Source of the DNA: Saprospiraceae bacterium
GTDB taxonomy: Bacteria; Bacteroidota; Bacteroidia; Chitinophagales; Saprospiraceae
Reading direction: 5' to 3'
Length of the DNA: 64,000 nt
Assembly: GCA_016719855.1 (NCBI GenBank)
Contig: JADJYH010000081.1
Coordinates: forward strand, 1-64,000
Shown here: piece by piece, positions 1-10,796 of the stretch
Layout: each line of letters opens with the position of its first letter
Position numbering within the stretch: position 1 is the first letter of the stretch
Program-made: the position numbers and the translations under genes
Notes under the pieces: generated by a model
What the model saw: the letters and a program-made list of their open reading frames with translations, nothing else
The model's database searches: none
Told to the model about the DNA's origin: nothing

Positions 1-2711
1 CCACCTTATACTCCGGGCAGTGCGCAATCTAATCCGTCACCCCGGACGTCACGTTGTTCACCTCCAACTCCGGGAAGTGGAAAGTGGTGCTCAGGACGCC
101 CGGCTTCACCTCGTCGCTCACACGAGCCTTCACCTTGCACTCGCCACGGGGACTTTCGATGCGGACGAAGTCGCCTTCGGAAATGCCGTTCGTGGCGGCG
201 TCAATGGGTTGATGATGACATCCTCGGTGAAAATCTTTACGTTGGGCGTCCGGCGGGTCATCGTGCCGACGTTGTACTGCTCCAGCACCCGGTTGGTTGT
301 CAAAATGAAAGGGTAGGCAGCCCCGTGGTCGAGGATTTCCGCTGTCTCCACGAAGTCCCGGAAGACGAACTTGCCCTTGCCCCGCTTGAACTCGCCGACG
401 TGCAGCAGTGGCGTACCTTTGCCGTCCGCAGCGACGGGCCATTGCTTGCCCTGCTTGCCGAGTTCGTCCCATTTCACGCCAGCGAAGAATGGTACGATTT
501 GGCTGATTTCTTCGAGCATCCCCTTTGCCGTGTACGGCGCTTGCGGGTAGCCGAGGCGGTTCATCATTTCCACTAAGATGACGCCATCGGGCTTGCTTTC
601 GCCAATGGGTTCGACCACTTTTTGCACCTTCTGAATGCGACGCTCGCCGTTGGTGAACGTGCCTTCTTTTTCCAAAAAAGAAGCGCCCGGCAGCACGACG
701 TGTGCGAATTTGGCGGTTTCCGTCATGAAAATCTCCTGCACCACAAACAGGTCGAGTGAACTGAGCGCTTTTTGACGTGGTGGGTGTTCGGGTCGCTCTG
801 CGCCATGTCCTCGCCCATTACCCACACGGCTTTCAGCTTGCCTTCTAGGGCGGCGTCGTACATTTCGGGGATGGTCAGGCCGACCTTGTCGCTCATTTTT
901 GCCCCATAAAACTGCTCGTAGCGGGCGTGGACTTGCGGGTCGGTCACGTCGAGGTAGCCAGCGCCTTGGTAGGGCTGCGTGCCCATGTCGGCCATGCCCT
1001 GCACGTTGTTTTGGCCCCGGAGCGGGTTCACGCCGCAGCCGGGTTTGCCGATATTGCCCGTTATCATCGCCAAATCGGCGATGAGCATGACGGCATAGGT
1101 GCCCTGGTAATGCTCCGTGACGCCGAGGCCGTGGAACTCCATTGCCAGTTTTGCGGAAGCGTAAGTAATTGCAGCAGCACGAACCTGTTCCCTCGGAACG
1201 CCGCTCACGGCTTCCAGTTCGTCAATGTTCAAGCTCAGGATGCTCTCGCAAAAATCGTCGAAACCCTCCGTGCGGGTGGCCACGAAGCCTTCGTCCACCA
1301 GCCCCTCCTTGATGATGTAGTAGAGCATCATGTTCAGCACCGCCACGTTGGTGCCGGGGCGGAGTTGGAGGTGGTGCGTGGCGTATTTGGCCAGCGTGGT
1401 GCGGCGTGGGTCAATGACGATGAGCGGCGTGCCCTTCATCGCCTTTTGCTTCAGCTTGGAACCTGTGACGGGGTGCCCGGCCATCGGGTTCGCCCCGATG
1501 ACCAAGATGCACTCCGTCAGTTTCAGGTCAACGATGCTGTTGGTGGCTGCGCCCGTGCCAAAAGTGCGCTGCATTCCCAAGGCCGTCGGGGAATGGCAGA
1601 CCCTTGCGCAGCCGTCAATATTGTTCGTGCCGAAGCAGGCACGAATCATTTTTTGCATCAAATAATTTTCCTCGTTGGTGCAGCGGCTGCTGCTGATCCC
1701 CGCCACGGCGTCGCCGCCGTAGGTGTTTTTGATTTCGGTCAAACGGGTGGCGAGGTAGTCGTACACCTCGTCCCAAGTCACCCTTTCGAGTTCGCCGTTC
1801 TTGCGAATCATCGGGTATTGGATGCGCTCCGGGTGGTTGTAGAACTTGAAGGCGTAGCGGCCTTTCAGGCAGGTATGCCCAGCGTTCACCTCGGCATCGA
1901 ACGGCGCCTGGATAGAAAGAATTTGGCCGTTCTTCACGCTCACGTCGAGGTTGCAACCCACGCCGCAATAGGTGCAAATGGTGCGCACTTTGTCCTGCCC
2001 GACCACGGCCTTGGATTGGTAAATATCGTGGATGGCGCTCGTGGGGCAAGCCTGCGAACAGGCACCACAGGAGACGCAATCAGAAGGAGAAAAGTCCTGG
2101 TCAAGCCCCTTGATGATTTTGCTGTCAAAGCCTCGCCCGGCCACGCTGAGCACGAGTTGGCCCTGCACTTCGTCGCAGGCCCGCACGCAGCGGTAGCACA
2201 TGATGCACTTCGAGAGGTCGGAGGTCATGTACGGGTGGCTAAGGTCCTTCTCCCGGTCGGTGTGCACCTTGCCATGCGGGTAGCGGACGCTGCGGATACC
2301 GACACGGGCGGCCACATCCTGTAGTTCGCAATTGCCATTCACCTCGCAGGTGAGGCATTCGAGCGGGTGGTCGGTGAGCACCAGTTCGATGATGTTCTTG
2401 CGCAGCTTCTGGATGCTTTCGGTTTCGGTGAAAACCATCATGCCCTCGTCCACGGGGGTATGGCAACTGGCGACGGTGCGGAGGTTCGTGCCATTGCCGA
2501 CCCGGCCTACTTCGACGGAGCATACCCGGCAAGAACCAAAAGGCTCCAAGTTGGGCGCATCGCAGAGCGTGGGCACGTAGTCCTTGCCCTTGTAGCGGCG
2601 GACGAAAGAAAGGATAGTCTCCCCCGGAATGATGACGTAGGATTGGCCGTTGATGAGGGCGGTTTTAGTGGCAACGGCGGCGGGCTGGGTGGTTAAGGCT
2701 TCTGATACCAT
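1..2711 (-). CDS. fdhF: Formate dehydrogenase large (alpha) subunit, partial at left edge and frameshifted
   Basis: Oxidises formate to CO2 at a molybdopterin centre and passes electrons through an Fe-S wire, normally to NAD. Start ATG at 2711. Visible in order: 2Fe-2S ligands C50/C61/C64/C83; a NuoG-like site H115, C119, C122, C128; two ferredoxin clusters at C169-C179 and C212-C222; the 4Fe-4S motif of the catalytic domain from C246; and Cys373 in GCARVCHSPTALG as the Mo ligand, so this is a Cys and not a selenocysteine enzyme. The frame breaks at an A5 run (plus 769-773) and near 206-208. An in-frame TAG at 29-31 interrupts the conserved tail, after which IAHCPEYKV continues in frame to the window edge. 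All three look like sequence errors. Upstream lies no partner subunit, so any beta/gamma subunits or FdhD must lie to the left. Confidence 0.9.
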
Positions 2712-2808
2712 TGGTTAGGCTTTAAAAAATTCGTTGGGCTTCGTGAGGTTTTTGCGGCGGAAAGATAATGAAAGTTCAAGGTGGCTTGCAATGGGGAACT
2801 GTGAAGGG

Positions 2809-3354
2809 TTAAATGTCTTTCAGAATCCTCAAACAACACCACTTTTCGGTACCCTGCGAAGTCCTTTGTAAGTGGTTTGGTCTCTTGTCAAACGCGAGGG
2901 GAGAGGGCAAGGTGAACGTCCTCGGGTCCAATTTTTCAAGCATTTGGCTGGCCAAAATCAGGTTCTCCAACTCCGTGAAATAATCGGGCAAAGTGGTCAA
3001 TTCCCCGAACACCAAGCGTGTGGGGCGGTTGCGATTCATTCTGTTTTGTCTTTGAGAATATCTCCTCGTATTGCTTGGCTTCGACGAGGTTGATTCGGCA
3101 CGGGGAACCCCCAGGTGTCCTTGGCGGGGCAAGCGAGGTTGTTTGTTTACCTCTTCAAAACATTGGCTTTTTCCCGGTTCCCAAGCGGCTGTCACTTGCC
3201 TTTGCCCTTCCGGGGTCTTTGGTGAGGTCTATGGCTTTAAGGTCACCTCTCTTTGGCTTTAGGGCAACCTGGGGGTCGTTTATCTGCTTCTCGGGTCCCC
3301 TACGCCGATGGTTTCGGCTGCTTCATTGGAGACTTGAATGGTGATGGCTGTCAT
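2809..3354 (-). pseudogene. Possible small broken gene
   Basis: On the minus strand an ATG at 3354 opens a short reading starting MTAITIQVSNEAAETI, which resembles the beginning of small Bacteroidota antitoxin-like or DUF proteins. It closes after about 24 codons. Further down, other frames read helix-like text such as LPDYFTELENLILASQMLEK near 2990. Several indels would be needed to join these pieces, so this is either a decayed gene or a region of poor sequence. I cannot name a family. Confidence 0.2.
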
Positions 3355-3499
3355 GTTGAACGTATTTTTCAAAGATAGGAATTTTGGGGGAGGTGTGCAA
3401 AAGAGATTTAGGCAAGAACTTCCAGTTTGGCACCCTTGCCTCAGTCCGAAAATGCTATAAATTTGTCGGGCTTCTGCATCAACGGACGCAACAAAACAG

Positions 3500-4128
3500 A
3501 TGATAAACATCCTCATCGCCGACGACCACCGTCTCGTCATAGACGGCATCAAACTGATGCTGGCCGAAGCATCCGACATGTGTTGCATGGGCGAGGCTGG
3601 CAATGGCGAGGAAGTGCTCGCCCTGCTGACAAACATCCCGGCTGATGTGCTGCTGCTCGACATCAACATGCCCAAAATGGATGGGAGTGCTGCCGCTTGA
3701 ACGCTACCCAAAGTAAAAATCTTGGTGCTGTCGATGATGCGGGAAGTCAGCTTGGTGAAAACGATGCTTAAAAATGGTGCTTCCGGTTTTTTGTTGAAAA
3801 ACGCTGGGAAAGACGAAGTACTCGACGCCATCCGCAAAGTGAATGATGGTCAGCAAGCGTTCAGCTTGGAGGTGCTGGATGCAGTAATGGGCAGCTTTTC
3901 GGGCAAGGCCGCCAAGCCCATTTCGAACCCATTTCCAAAACTTTCCCGAAGGGAAAAGCAAATCCTGCAACTCATCGTGGACGAAAAACCACCTCCGAAA
4001 TCGCCGAGGAATTGTTCATCAGCTTCGGCACAGTGGAGACACATCGCCGCAATATTTTGATGAAACTCAACGCCCGCAACACAGCCGGACTGGTGAAGGC
4101 GGCGATAGAATACGACCTGCTAAAATAA
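3500..4128 (+). CDS. LuxR/NarL-family response regulator, disrupted by stop and frameshift
   Basis: Receiver domain with the acidic pocket (ADDH near residue 8), phospho-acceptor Asp54 in LLLDINMPKMDG, then KILVLSMM and Lys in FLLKNAGKDEV, followed by a LuxR-type HTH (KLSRREKQILQLI ... EIAEELFISFGTVETHRRNI). Such proteins are phosphorylated by HPK7 kinases like the gene that begins 3 bp downstream. An in-frame TGA at 3698-3700 sits where three or four residues also seem to be missing after MDG. The frame shifts in an A5 run at 3984-3988. Read through, the product would be about 208 residues, the normal family length, ending EYDLLK. These breaks are probably sequence errors, although real decay is possible. 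Confidence 0.8.
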
Positions 4129-4131
4129 GCC

Positions 4132-6094
4132 ATGATTACAAAGCACACCTGTCATATTTGCCTTTTCCTACTCTGCCTGCTCCCGCACCTTGCATGGCCG
4201 CAGTCGGGCACGGATAGCCTTGAACGCACATTGCAGAACGCCATGCCCGATTCCGTGCGCCTGAAAACCCTGCTCGACATCGTTTGGTACAACCTTCGGA
4301 GCGACCTCGACAAGGCGCAAGTTTACGCTGACAGTGCAGCCATTTTTTGCAAAAAAACAAAAACCTATGACGAGTGCCCTTACCGGGTAGCATACAGCTA
4401 CGGCATGGTTTACCGTATGAAAGGTGAATACCAAAAAGCGTTGGAACAGTTTACAAAATTCAAAAACCATTACGCGGGGAAAGGGGACAAGCGGCGCACG
4501 GCAATGGTATTTTACCAAATGGCTGCCGTGACGCAGGTACAAGGTGAAATGCCCACCAGCCTCGATTTTTACCAACAGGCATTGACCTTAAATCAGGAGA
4601 TTGGAAACGACTACGAGGCGGCCAATATCCTGAACGGGATAGGCAGCGTGTACCGTGAACTGAAACAGTACAGCAAGGCCATCGAAAAGCAGCGGGAAGC
4701 ACTGGCAATTTTCGAGGGACTGAAGGACACGACGGGCATGGCCGAATGCTTCAACAACATCGGCAACAACTATGGGGAAATGGGGCAACCCGACACGGCA
4801 CTGATGTATTTCGAGCAAGATTTCGAGCTTTCGAAACGATTGGGCGATGAGTATGCCATGGCGTTCGGCCTCGAAAACATGGGCAGGGCCTTCCAGATGA
4901 AAAAAGTGTTTGAGCGCTCGGAACAGCTGTATCGCCAGAGCCTCGACATCCGCCGAAAGTTGGGACACTTACCAGAAATCAGCCTCTCACTCAACGGGCT
5001 GGGGCAGCTTTACAACGAAAACAGCAGGTTCAACCAAGCCATAAATCTGTTCCGGGAGAGCTTGCAGATTGCCCGTCAGGAAAATATGCGCCCACAGGTG
5101 AAGGATGCCCTCGCAGGGCTGTCGCAGGCATTCGGGGGGTTGGGGCGTTTCGAGGAAGCGTTGCTGGCCGAGCGGGAATTTGCGGTGCTGAAAGACAGCA
5201 TCCTGAACGAGGAAACGGCCAAGCAACTCGCCGAGATGGATGCCCGTTTCGAGGCTTCTGAAAAAGAGAAGGCACTGGCCATCAGCAATCTCTCGCTCTC
5301 GAAACGCACGGTTGAGAGGAACTGGCTCATCGGTGGAGCTGCGCTGCTGGGGCTGCTTTCACTGGCCATTTTCTTTGGGTTGCGCTACCAAATCCGGGCA
5401 GACAAAAAAATTGCGGAGCAGGCCGCCGAAATTCAAACGCAGCGCATCCAGCAGTTGGAACAGGAAAACAAGCTGACCGCCCTGAGCGCCATGCTGGAAG
5501 GGCAGGAAAAAGAGCGTACTCGCATTGCCAACGACCTGCACGACAGCCTCGGTGGGCTGCTGGCCTCGATAAAATCGCACTTCAACGCCGCCCGTGGAGA
5601 CGAGGCAATTTTTTCAAAAACAACCCCCTGATTGATGGCGCCGCCACGGAAGTGCGCCGCATCTCGCACAACATGATGCCTCGTGCACTGGCGCTCGCCG
5701 GGCTGGCCGGGGCGCTGGAAGACTTATCGCAAGACCTCCGTCAGCAGGGCTTGCAGTGCGACCTCGAAACCTTCGGGCTTGAGCAGTACAGCCTACCACA
5801 GATACAGTCTGTCATGGTCTATCGAATTGTGCAAGAGTTGACCCACAACGTGATAAAACATGCCCAAGCCTCCCACCTGCTGCTCCAACTCATTCTGAAA
5901 GACAACACACTCACCATCATCGCCGAGGATGACGGGCAGGGCTTCGATGTGCAAGCTGCCCTTCAACAGAAGGGCCTCGGCCTGTCGAGCATCGAGTCGA
6001 GGGTGCAGTACCTGCAAGGCCATATCGAATGGGACTCGGTGCCGGGCGAGGGCACGACCGTGAGCATTTCGCTAGCATTTCCCTGCCTCTATGA
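4132..6094 (+). CDS. TPR-containing sensor histidine kinase (HisKA_3/HATPase), frameshifted
   Basis: Signal peptide (cleavage near AWPQ), six or more tetratricopeptide repeats (about residues 60-380), a coiled segment, one transmembrane helix (about 400-420, WLIGGAALLGLLSLAIFFGL), then the dimerisation domain with phospho-acceptor His470 in RIANDLHDSLGG and an HATPase_c domain with N-box ELTHNVIKHA and G-box DDGQGFD. It partners the response regulator 3 bp upstream, forming a two-component operon of the kind common in Bacteroidota. A missing T in the run 5609-5614 breaks the frame before ISHNMMPRAL. An 11-bp tandem duplication at 6063-6084 shifts the end. Without it the protein closes VSISLPL at 6094; as written it runs to 6260. 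The ligand sensed is unknown. Confidence 0.85.
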
Positions 6095-6256
6095 ATTCCG
6101 GTATTTTTTCAAAATCCAGATTTCCCCAGAAGATTTTGGTTTAGCCATCGGCGAACTTTTGTTGCCATCTCACGCACATGCCCAATTCCGCCCATTTTCA
6201 GGCCAATGTGAGCCTGCCACACCTAAAGCCCCATTTATCCTTTCAAAGACAACAAC

Positions 6257-9200
6257 ATGAAAAATTTCATTTTTAAGCCCCTGGGGGAAATTTTGCCCTT
6301 TGGGGCAGAATTTTTTTTTCCCCCTCTATTTTTGGGGGGGAAAAAAAAAAAGGGGCGTTTTTTTTTTTCTCCCCCTTTTGTGGTTTTTTTTTTTGTTTTG
6401 TTTTTCTCACCTTTTTTTTTACAAGGGGGGGGGGCCCTTGCCCTGGCATTTGCCGGATTTTACACTTATGCACAGACCGACGTGTATTGGGTCGGTGGAT
6501 CGAGTGGCAACTGGAACGTTGGTAGCAACTGGGACACGGGACACCACCCAACTCAACGCAGAATGTATATATTCTTGGTTCTCCCACTACTGTGATAATC
6601 CCCGATGGCTACACTGCTTATGGCCGAGACGTTTCATTTTATAGTGGCTCGACATTGGAACTGGAAGGTGAGGCCAATTTCGAGGATTTGTCCCTGCCGT
6701 GCGACCTCAACATTGATGCTGCTGCTAAATTGATTCTCAGCAGCGGCAATGTTGAGAATCTCATCAATTATTGCCGCATTGAGGACAAGCCTGGGATTGC
6801 TTTCATCGGGCTTTCCATTAGTGACTACATGGACAATTATGGGGACATCGAAATATCTGATGGCGGCAACGGTATTCACGGATTGGTTATTGATGGCATA
6901 GCCCACAACCGTTCGGGGGGTATCATTTCCATAACCGATACGGGCTACGGCATATATTCTAACTTTCCATCAGCAGCATTTTACAACCATGCAGGCGCAA
7001 GCATTACAATGGAAACCTCGCTCACCGGGATAAGTATCGGAACGTCATATGAACCAATTTTTGAAAACAGTGGACTCATTACCATCAACGGATGCAGCGA
7101 CGACTATTGTAAGGGGATTCAAAACAGGGGAAATTTCACCAACAAAGATGGTGGAGTTATCATTGTCACATCAGGCTACACGGGCATCAGGAATGCCGGC
7201 AATTTTGAAAACGAAGGAAATGGGGTGGTTTCGGTGCTGAGTTCCATTGCATGGGGCTTCGAGAACAGCGTTTTCAATTCAAGCCAACCGATGCTTACGA
7301 ACGCAGGTATCATTACGGTATCCAACGCAAATTCAGGCGGTACAGGTGGTAGTTTCCTCCTTGAGGATGCGGATTTCACGAACGAAGCCACCGGCCAGTT
7401 GAATATCCTTGACGGAAACGTAACGGCCTATGCTTCAGACATTGCTTCGACAACCAGCAATGTTGGGAAGATTGACATCCAGGGAACTTACGGCACTTTT
7501 GGTCTATCTGTGGAAGGCAGCTTCAACAATACTGCCTGTGGCATCGTAAAGCTTGGATCGAATGACATTTATCTGCCTGACAATGCTACCATCACCAATG
7601 CTGGCTGGTTGGAACTTGACCGTCCCAGCGGGTATTCCATTGAGGAGAAGTCATCAACAACGGCGTCATTGGCGACAATTACGCTTCACTGCCAAGCACC
7701 TATGTGACAAACAATCGCATCATTGTCGAAAGGACGGTCGGCACCGCCTGTGAGAACCTCCCCATGGCTGATGCACTGGATGTGACCAGCCTTGCGGGTT
7801 TCAATGTGGTCGGCTGGTACACCGATGCTGGCTGCAACACCAGTGCAGGCACGTACAACGAAATGGACAACACCTTTACCCCCAATGACGATGCAGTTGG
7901 ACTCACGGATTTTTTTGTGAAAATAAGTGGCGGCAGTTGTGAGTACATTTTCAAAAAAGTCATTACTGGGAGTGTGCTGGACGGGGTGGTGCTTTACGAA
8001 GATGCAGACAGCGACGGCTACGGCAACCCAAACGTAAGCACGAATGGCTGCCTACCTGCTCCCGGTTACTCGGTCAACAGTGGAGATTGCGACGATAACG
8101 ACCCCCTGGAGTTTCCCAATCAGGAATGGTTCGAAGACGAAGATGATGATGGCTATGGCCACGGCCCTGCCACGGTGCAGTGCGAGCGGCCCGGCAGCGA
8201 CTGGTACTTATCTTCCGAACTCATTGCCACCGGAGGCGATTGCGATGATAACGACCCGCTCGAATTCCCCGGCCAGACCTGGTACAAGGATCATGACGGC
8301 GATGACTACTCCGACGGCACCAGCCTCGTCACCTGCAACCGCCCTCCTGACTACTACATCGCTAGCGAACTCATCGCCACCACCGGCGATTGCAACGACA
8401 TCAACCCCTTTGAGTACCCCGGCCAGACCTGGTACTTGGACAACGACGGCGACGACTATTCCAACGGCACCAACCTTGTGCAGTGCGAGTATCCCGGTGC
8501 CGGGTGGTACCGAGCAACCCAGCTCATCGCCACCAGCGGCGATTGCGACGACAACGACCCCCTCGAATTTCCCGGCCAGACCTGGCACCTGGACAATGAT
8601 GGGGACGCTTACTCCAACGGCACGAGCATCACGCAGTGCCTGCGTCCAGTGGGCAATTATTTTCCTGGCATTTCCAGCGGTGATTGCAACGACGCCGACC
8701 CCACTATCAACCCTGGCGAACAGGACCTTTGCGACAACATTGACAACAACTGCAACGGCATCACGGACGAAGCTCCATGTGGCAGCACTTGTGCCCTCGC
8801 CAAAGAAATCGTCGCCTTGCCATTCGTTTATAATGGTACCACAGAAAATGCTGGCAACGACTACGATGATGACGATGGCTGCCAACACACTTGGATGACT
8901 GCTGAGGATTACGTGTTCACCTACACACCGCTCGTTGACCAAGTTGCCAGGATAAAACTGACCAACACGGGCAATTCACCTACGGGTTACTACACCCATG
9001 CCGTGTTCGTGCTCAACTATTGTCCTGATGCAAGTGGAGCCTGCCTCTATACAGCGTGGCACCCAACTAACGGGCAGAACGCTCCCATTTACATTGAAAC
9101 TATGGAGTTGCAGGGCGGCACCACTTACTATATAATGCTGGACAACCACGGCACCTTCCATCCCAATTTCAGCTTCACTTTCGAAATGGATTTGCCTGAA

Positions 9201-10594
9201 GGCAACATCTGCTCCAACGCCATACCCCTCACCCCCAACAGCACGGTCTCCGGCACGACCCACCTGCTTGGTAACGATTATGGATGGGCAGATGCTTGTA
9301 ATTCGGACTGGATGACTGGCAACGATGTGGTGTACGAATACACGGCGACGGCCGGTGAAGTTGCCCGTATCAAGCTGGAGTACGACGCACCCACACCTGC
9401 ATCCGGGTACTACGCCCCTTCCGTTTTCGTACTCAATGGCTGCCCCGACGACGCAGGTGCCAATTGCCTCTACGCCGGATTTTACGTGAATTCGTCGAAC
9501 AGTCCCATTTGGATTGAAACCGTGCAGTTCCCCTCGGCTGGCACTTATTATATCGTGGTGGCTTCGCACGGAACCTTTAACCCCTGGTACGATTTTACGC
9601 TCACCATTGACAATCCGCTCGGCAATATCTGCGAGAACGCCGTGCCAATCAGTAGCTTGCCCCATGCCGCCTCCAACCAGACCACCTGCCTATTCGGCAA
9701 TGAATACAGCTTCGACGACGCCTGCACCTCCTCTTGGTTGACTGGCAACGATTTCGTCTATGCGCTCACAGCCGACATGACCGGCATGATTGACATCACA
9801 TTGAGCAACCTCAATGACGATTACGGAAGTATCCTCTTCCTCAATGGCTGCCCTAACGATCCGGGAGCCTCCTGCCAAATCGCCATTACCAATGGAACAG
9901 GTAACTTCTCCCTCGAAAACCAACCCGTCACGATGGGCAATACTTACTATGTTGTGGTCTCATCACACGGCACTTTCACTTCGTGCTTCAATTTCGACAT
10001 CGGCATTACGTCGGAACCGCTGCCCGTGGAACTCGTGAGCTTCTCCGTGGACAAACAAGGTAAAAACACGGCCCTGCTGCGTTGGGAAACTGCTTCGGAA
10101 GTGGACTTCAGCCACTACGAAATCGAGCGTAGCACGGATGGCATTGCATGGTCGTCCATCGGCCAAACCGTGGCGCACGGCGGAACCGAACCCGCTGCAT
10201 ACTCCTACGCCGCCCGCTCGGCAGCCTAATGAAAACAAGCGCCGCCAAGCAGTTTTACTACCGCCTGAAAATGGTGGACGTGGACGAGAGTTTCGAGTTA
10301 TCACCCGTGAGGTCAGTCCGGTTCGATGTCGAGGTGGCCGGGTTTACAGTTTTCCCGAACCCCACCTCCGGCGAACTCTTCCTGCGCCCCGCAGCCGCCA
10401 TTGAAGGCGTGGTCGTAGTAGAACTGACCGATGTAGCGGGTAACCGCATCTTGCGGAAAACCATTGATTTTCAACAGGATGAAGCTGCCGTTTTTGACGA
10501 AGGCCTACTGCCGGGCGCCGGGTTTTATTGTCTGAAAATCAGGAAGGACGACCTTATCATCTGGCAGGACAAGGTGGTGGTGACAGGGTATTGA
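6257..10594 (+). CDS. Large T9SS-secreted protein with MopE-like Ca-binding repeats, frameshifted
   Basis: Starts MKNFIF at 6257; after a corrupted signal-peptide region it continues ALAFAGFYTYAQTDVYWVGG. Residues to about 450 are a repetitive beta-rich segment (ENEGNGVV, FTNEATGQL style). From about 8080 to 8700 come five Asp-rich units of the type DGDDYSNGT...CDDNDPLEFPG, which match the MopE-like 'putative metal-binding motif' and should bind Ca. Three roughly 130-residue beta-sandwich repeats (8790-10000, each starting NICxNAxP) follow, then LPVELVSF...LRWETASEVDFSHYEIERS and a typical T9SS sorting tail ending KVVVTGY. Frames break near 6540, 7645 and 10210; I read one protein of about 1,430 residues exported and anchored at the surface. 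The substrate or role is unknown. Confidence 0.75.
6283..6432. other. Homopolymer-rich low-quality patch
   Basis: This stretch consists almost wholly of runs of T, G, A and C, some of them 9-10 bases long. It lies inside the signal-peptide coding part of the gene starting at 6257 and is much longer than a signal peptide needs. It is unlike anything else in the window, and I treat it as unreliable sequence rather than biology. Confidence 0.6.
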
Positions 10595-10618
10595 AATGGA
10601 GGGGATGGTAGTTATACA

Positions 10619-10718
10619 TCTGGCCGTTAGCTATTGGCTATTGGCTTTTGGTCAACAGCCAATAGCCAAAAGCCAATAGCAATTTCAAATGGACAAAACC
10701 TGGCGCTCCAAAGTATAA
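10619..10718. repeat. Intergenic repeat, copy 1, containing a word-built palindrome
   Basis: Shares TCTGGCCG (10619), GGCTTTTGGTCAAC (10643-10656) and CCAAAGTATAA (10708-10718) in the same order and orientation with 12765-12820. Inside it, the arms 10630-10651 and 10659-10680 form a long imperfect hairpin made of TTGGCTA/TTGGCTTT words. The two copies bracket the minus-strand VWA and DUF1801 genes. Confidence 0.6.
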
Positions 10719-10721
10719 CTC

Positions 10722-10750
10722 AAGCGGCGACTTCTATCTAGTCGCCGCTT
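10722..10750. terminator. Bidirectional hairpin terminator
   Basis: Perfect 11-bp arms AAGCGGCGACT (10722-10732) and AGTCGCCGCTT (10740-10750) with a 7-base loop, located between the convergent ends of the T9SS cargo gene (ends 10594) and the VWA gene (ends 10797). No long T tract follows, so efficiency is uncertain. Confidence 0.5.
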
Positions 10751-10796
10751 ATGTTAAGTGGTAAAATTGCCTGCCTATTCAAAACCCTGTCGCCCC

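Noticed and set aside
927..2324. 465-codon open frame on the plus strand
   Set aside because: It lies exactly antisense to the formate dehydrogenase gene, whose motifs are unmistakable; Ala/Val/His-rich text is typical of the mirror frame of a GC-biased gene.
2872..3344. Overlapping plus-strand frames upstream of the response regulator
   Set aside because: They overlap each other in different frames, have no recognisable domain and may only mirror a damaged minus-strand gene.
8080..8700. Tandem repeat of about 120 bp that could be mistaken for a CRISPR or satellite array
   Set aside because: The units translate in one frame into Asp-rich metal-binding repeats; spacers and repeats of CRISPR size are absent.
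8208..8942. 244-codon minus-strand open frame, Val/Ala-rich
   Set aside because: Mirror frame of the same Asp-rich repeats.
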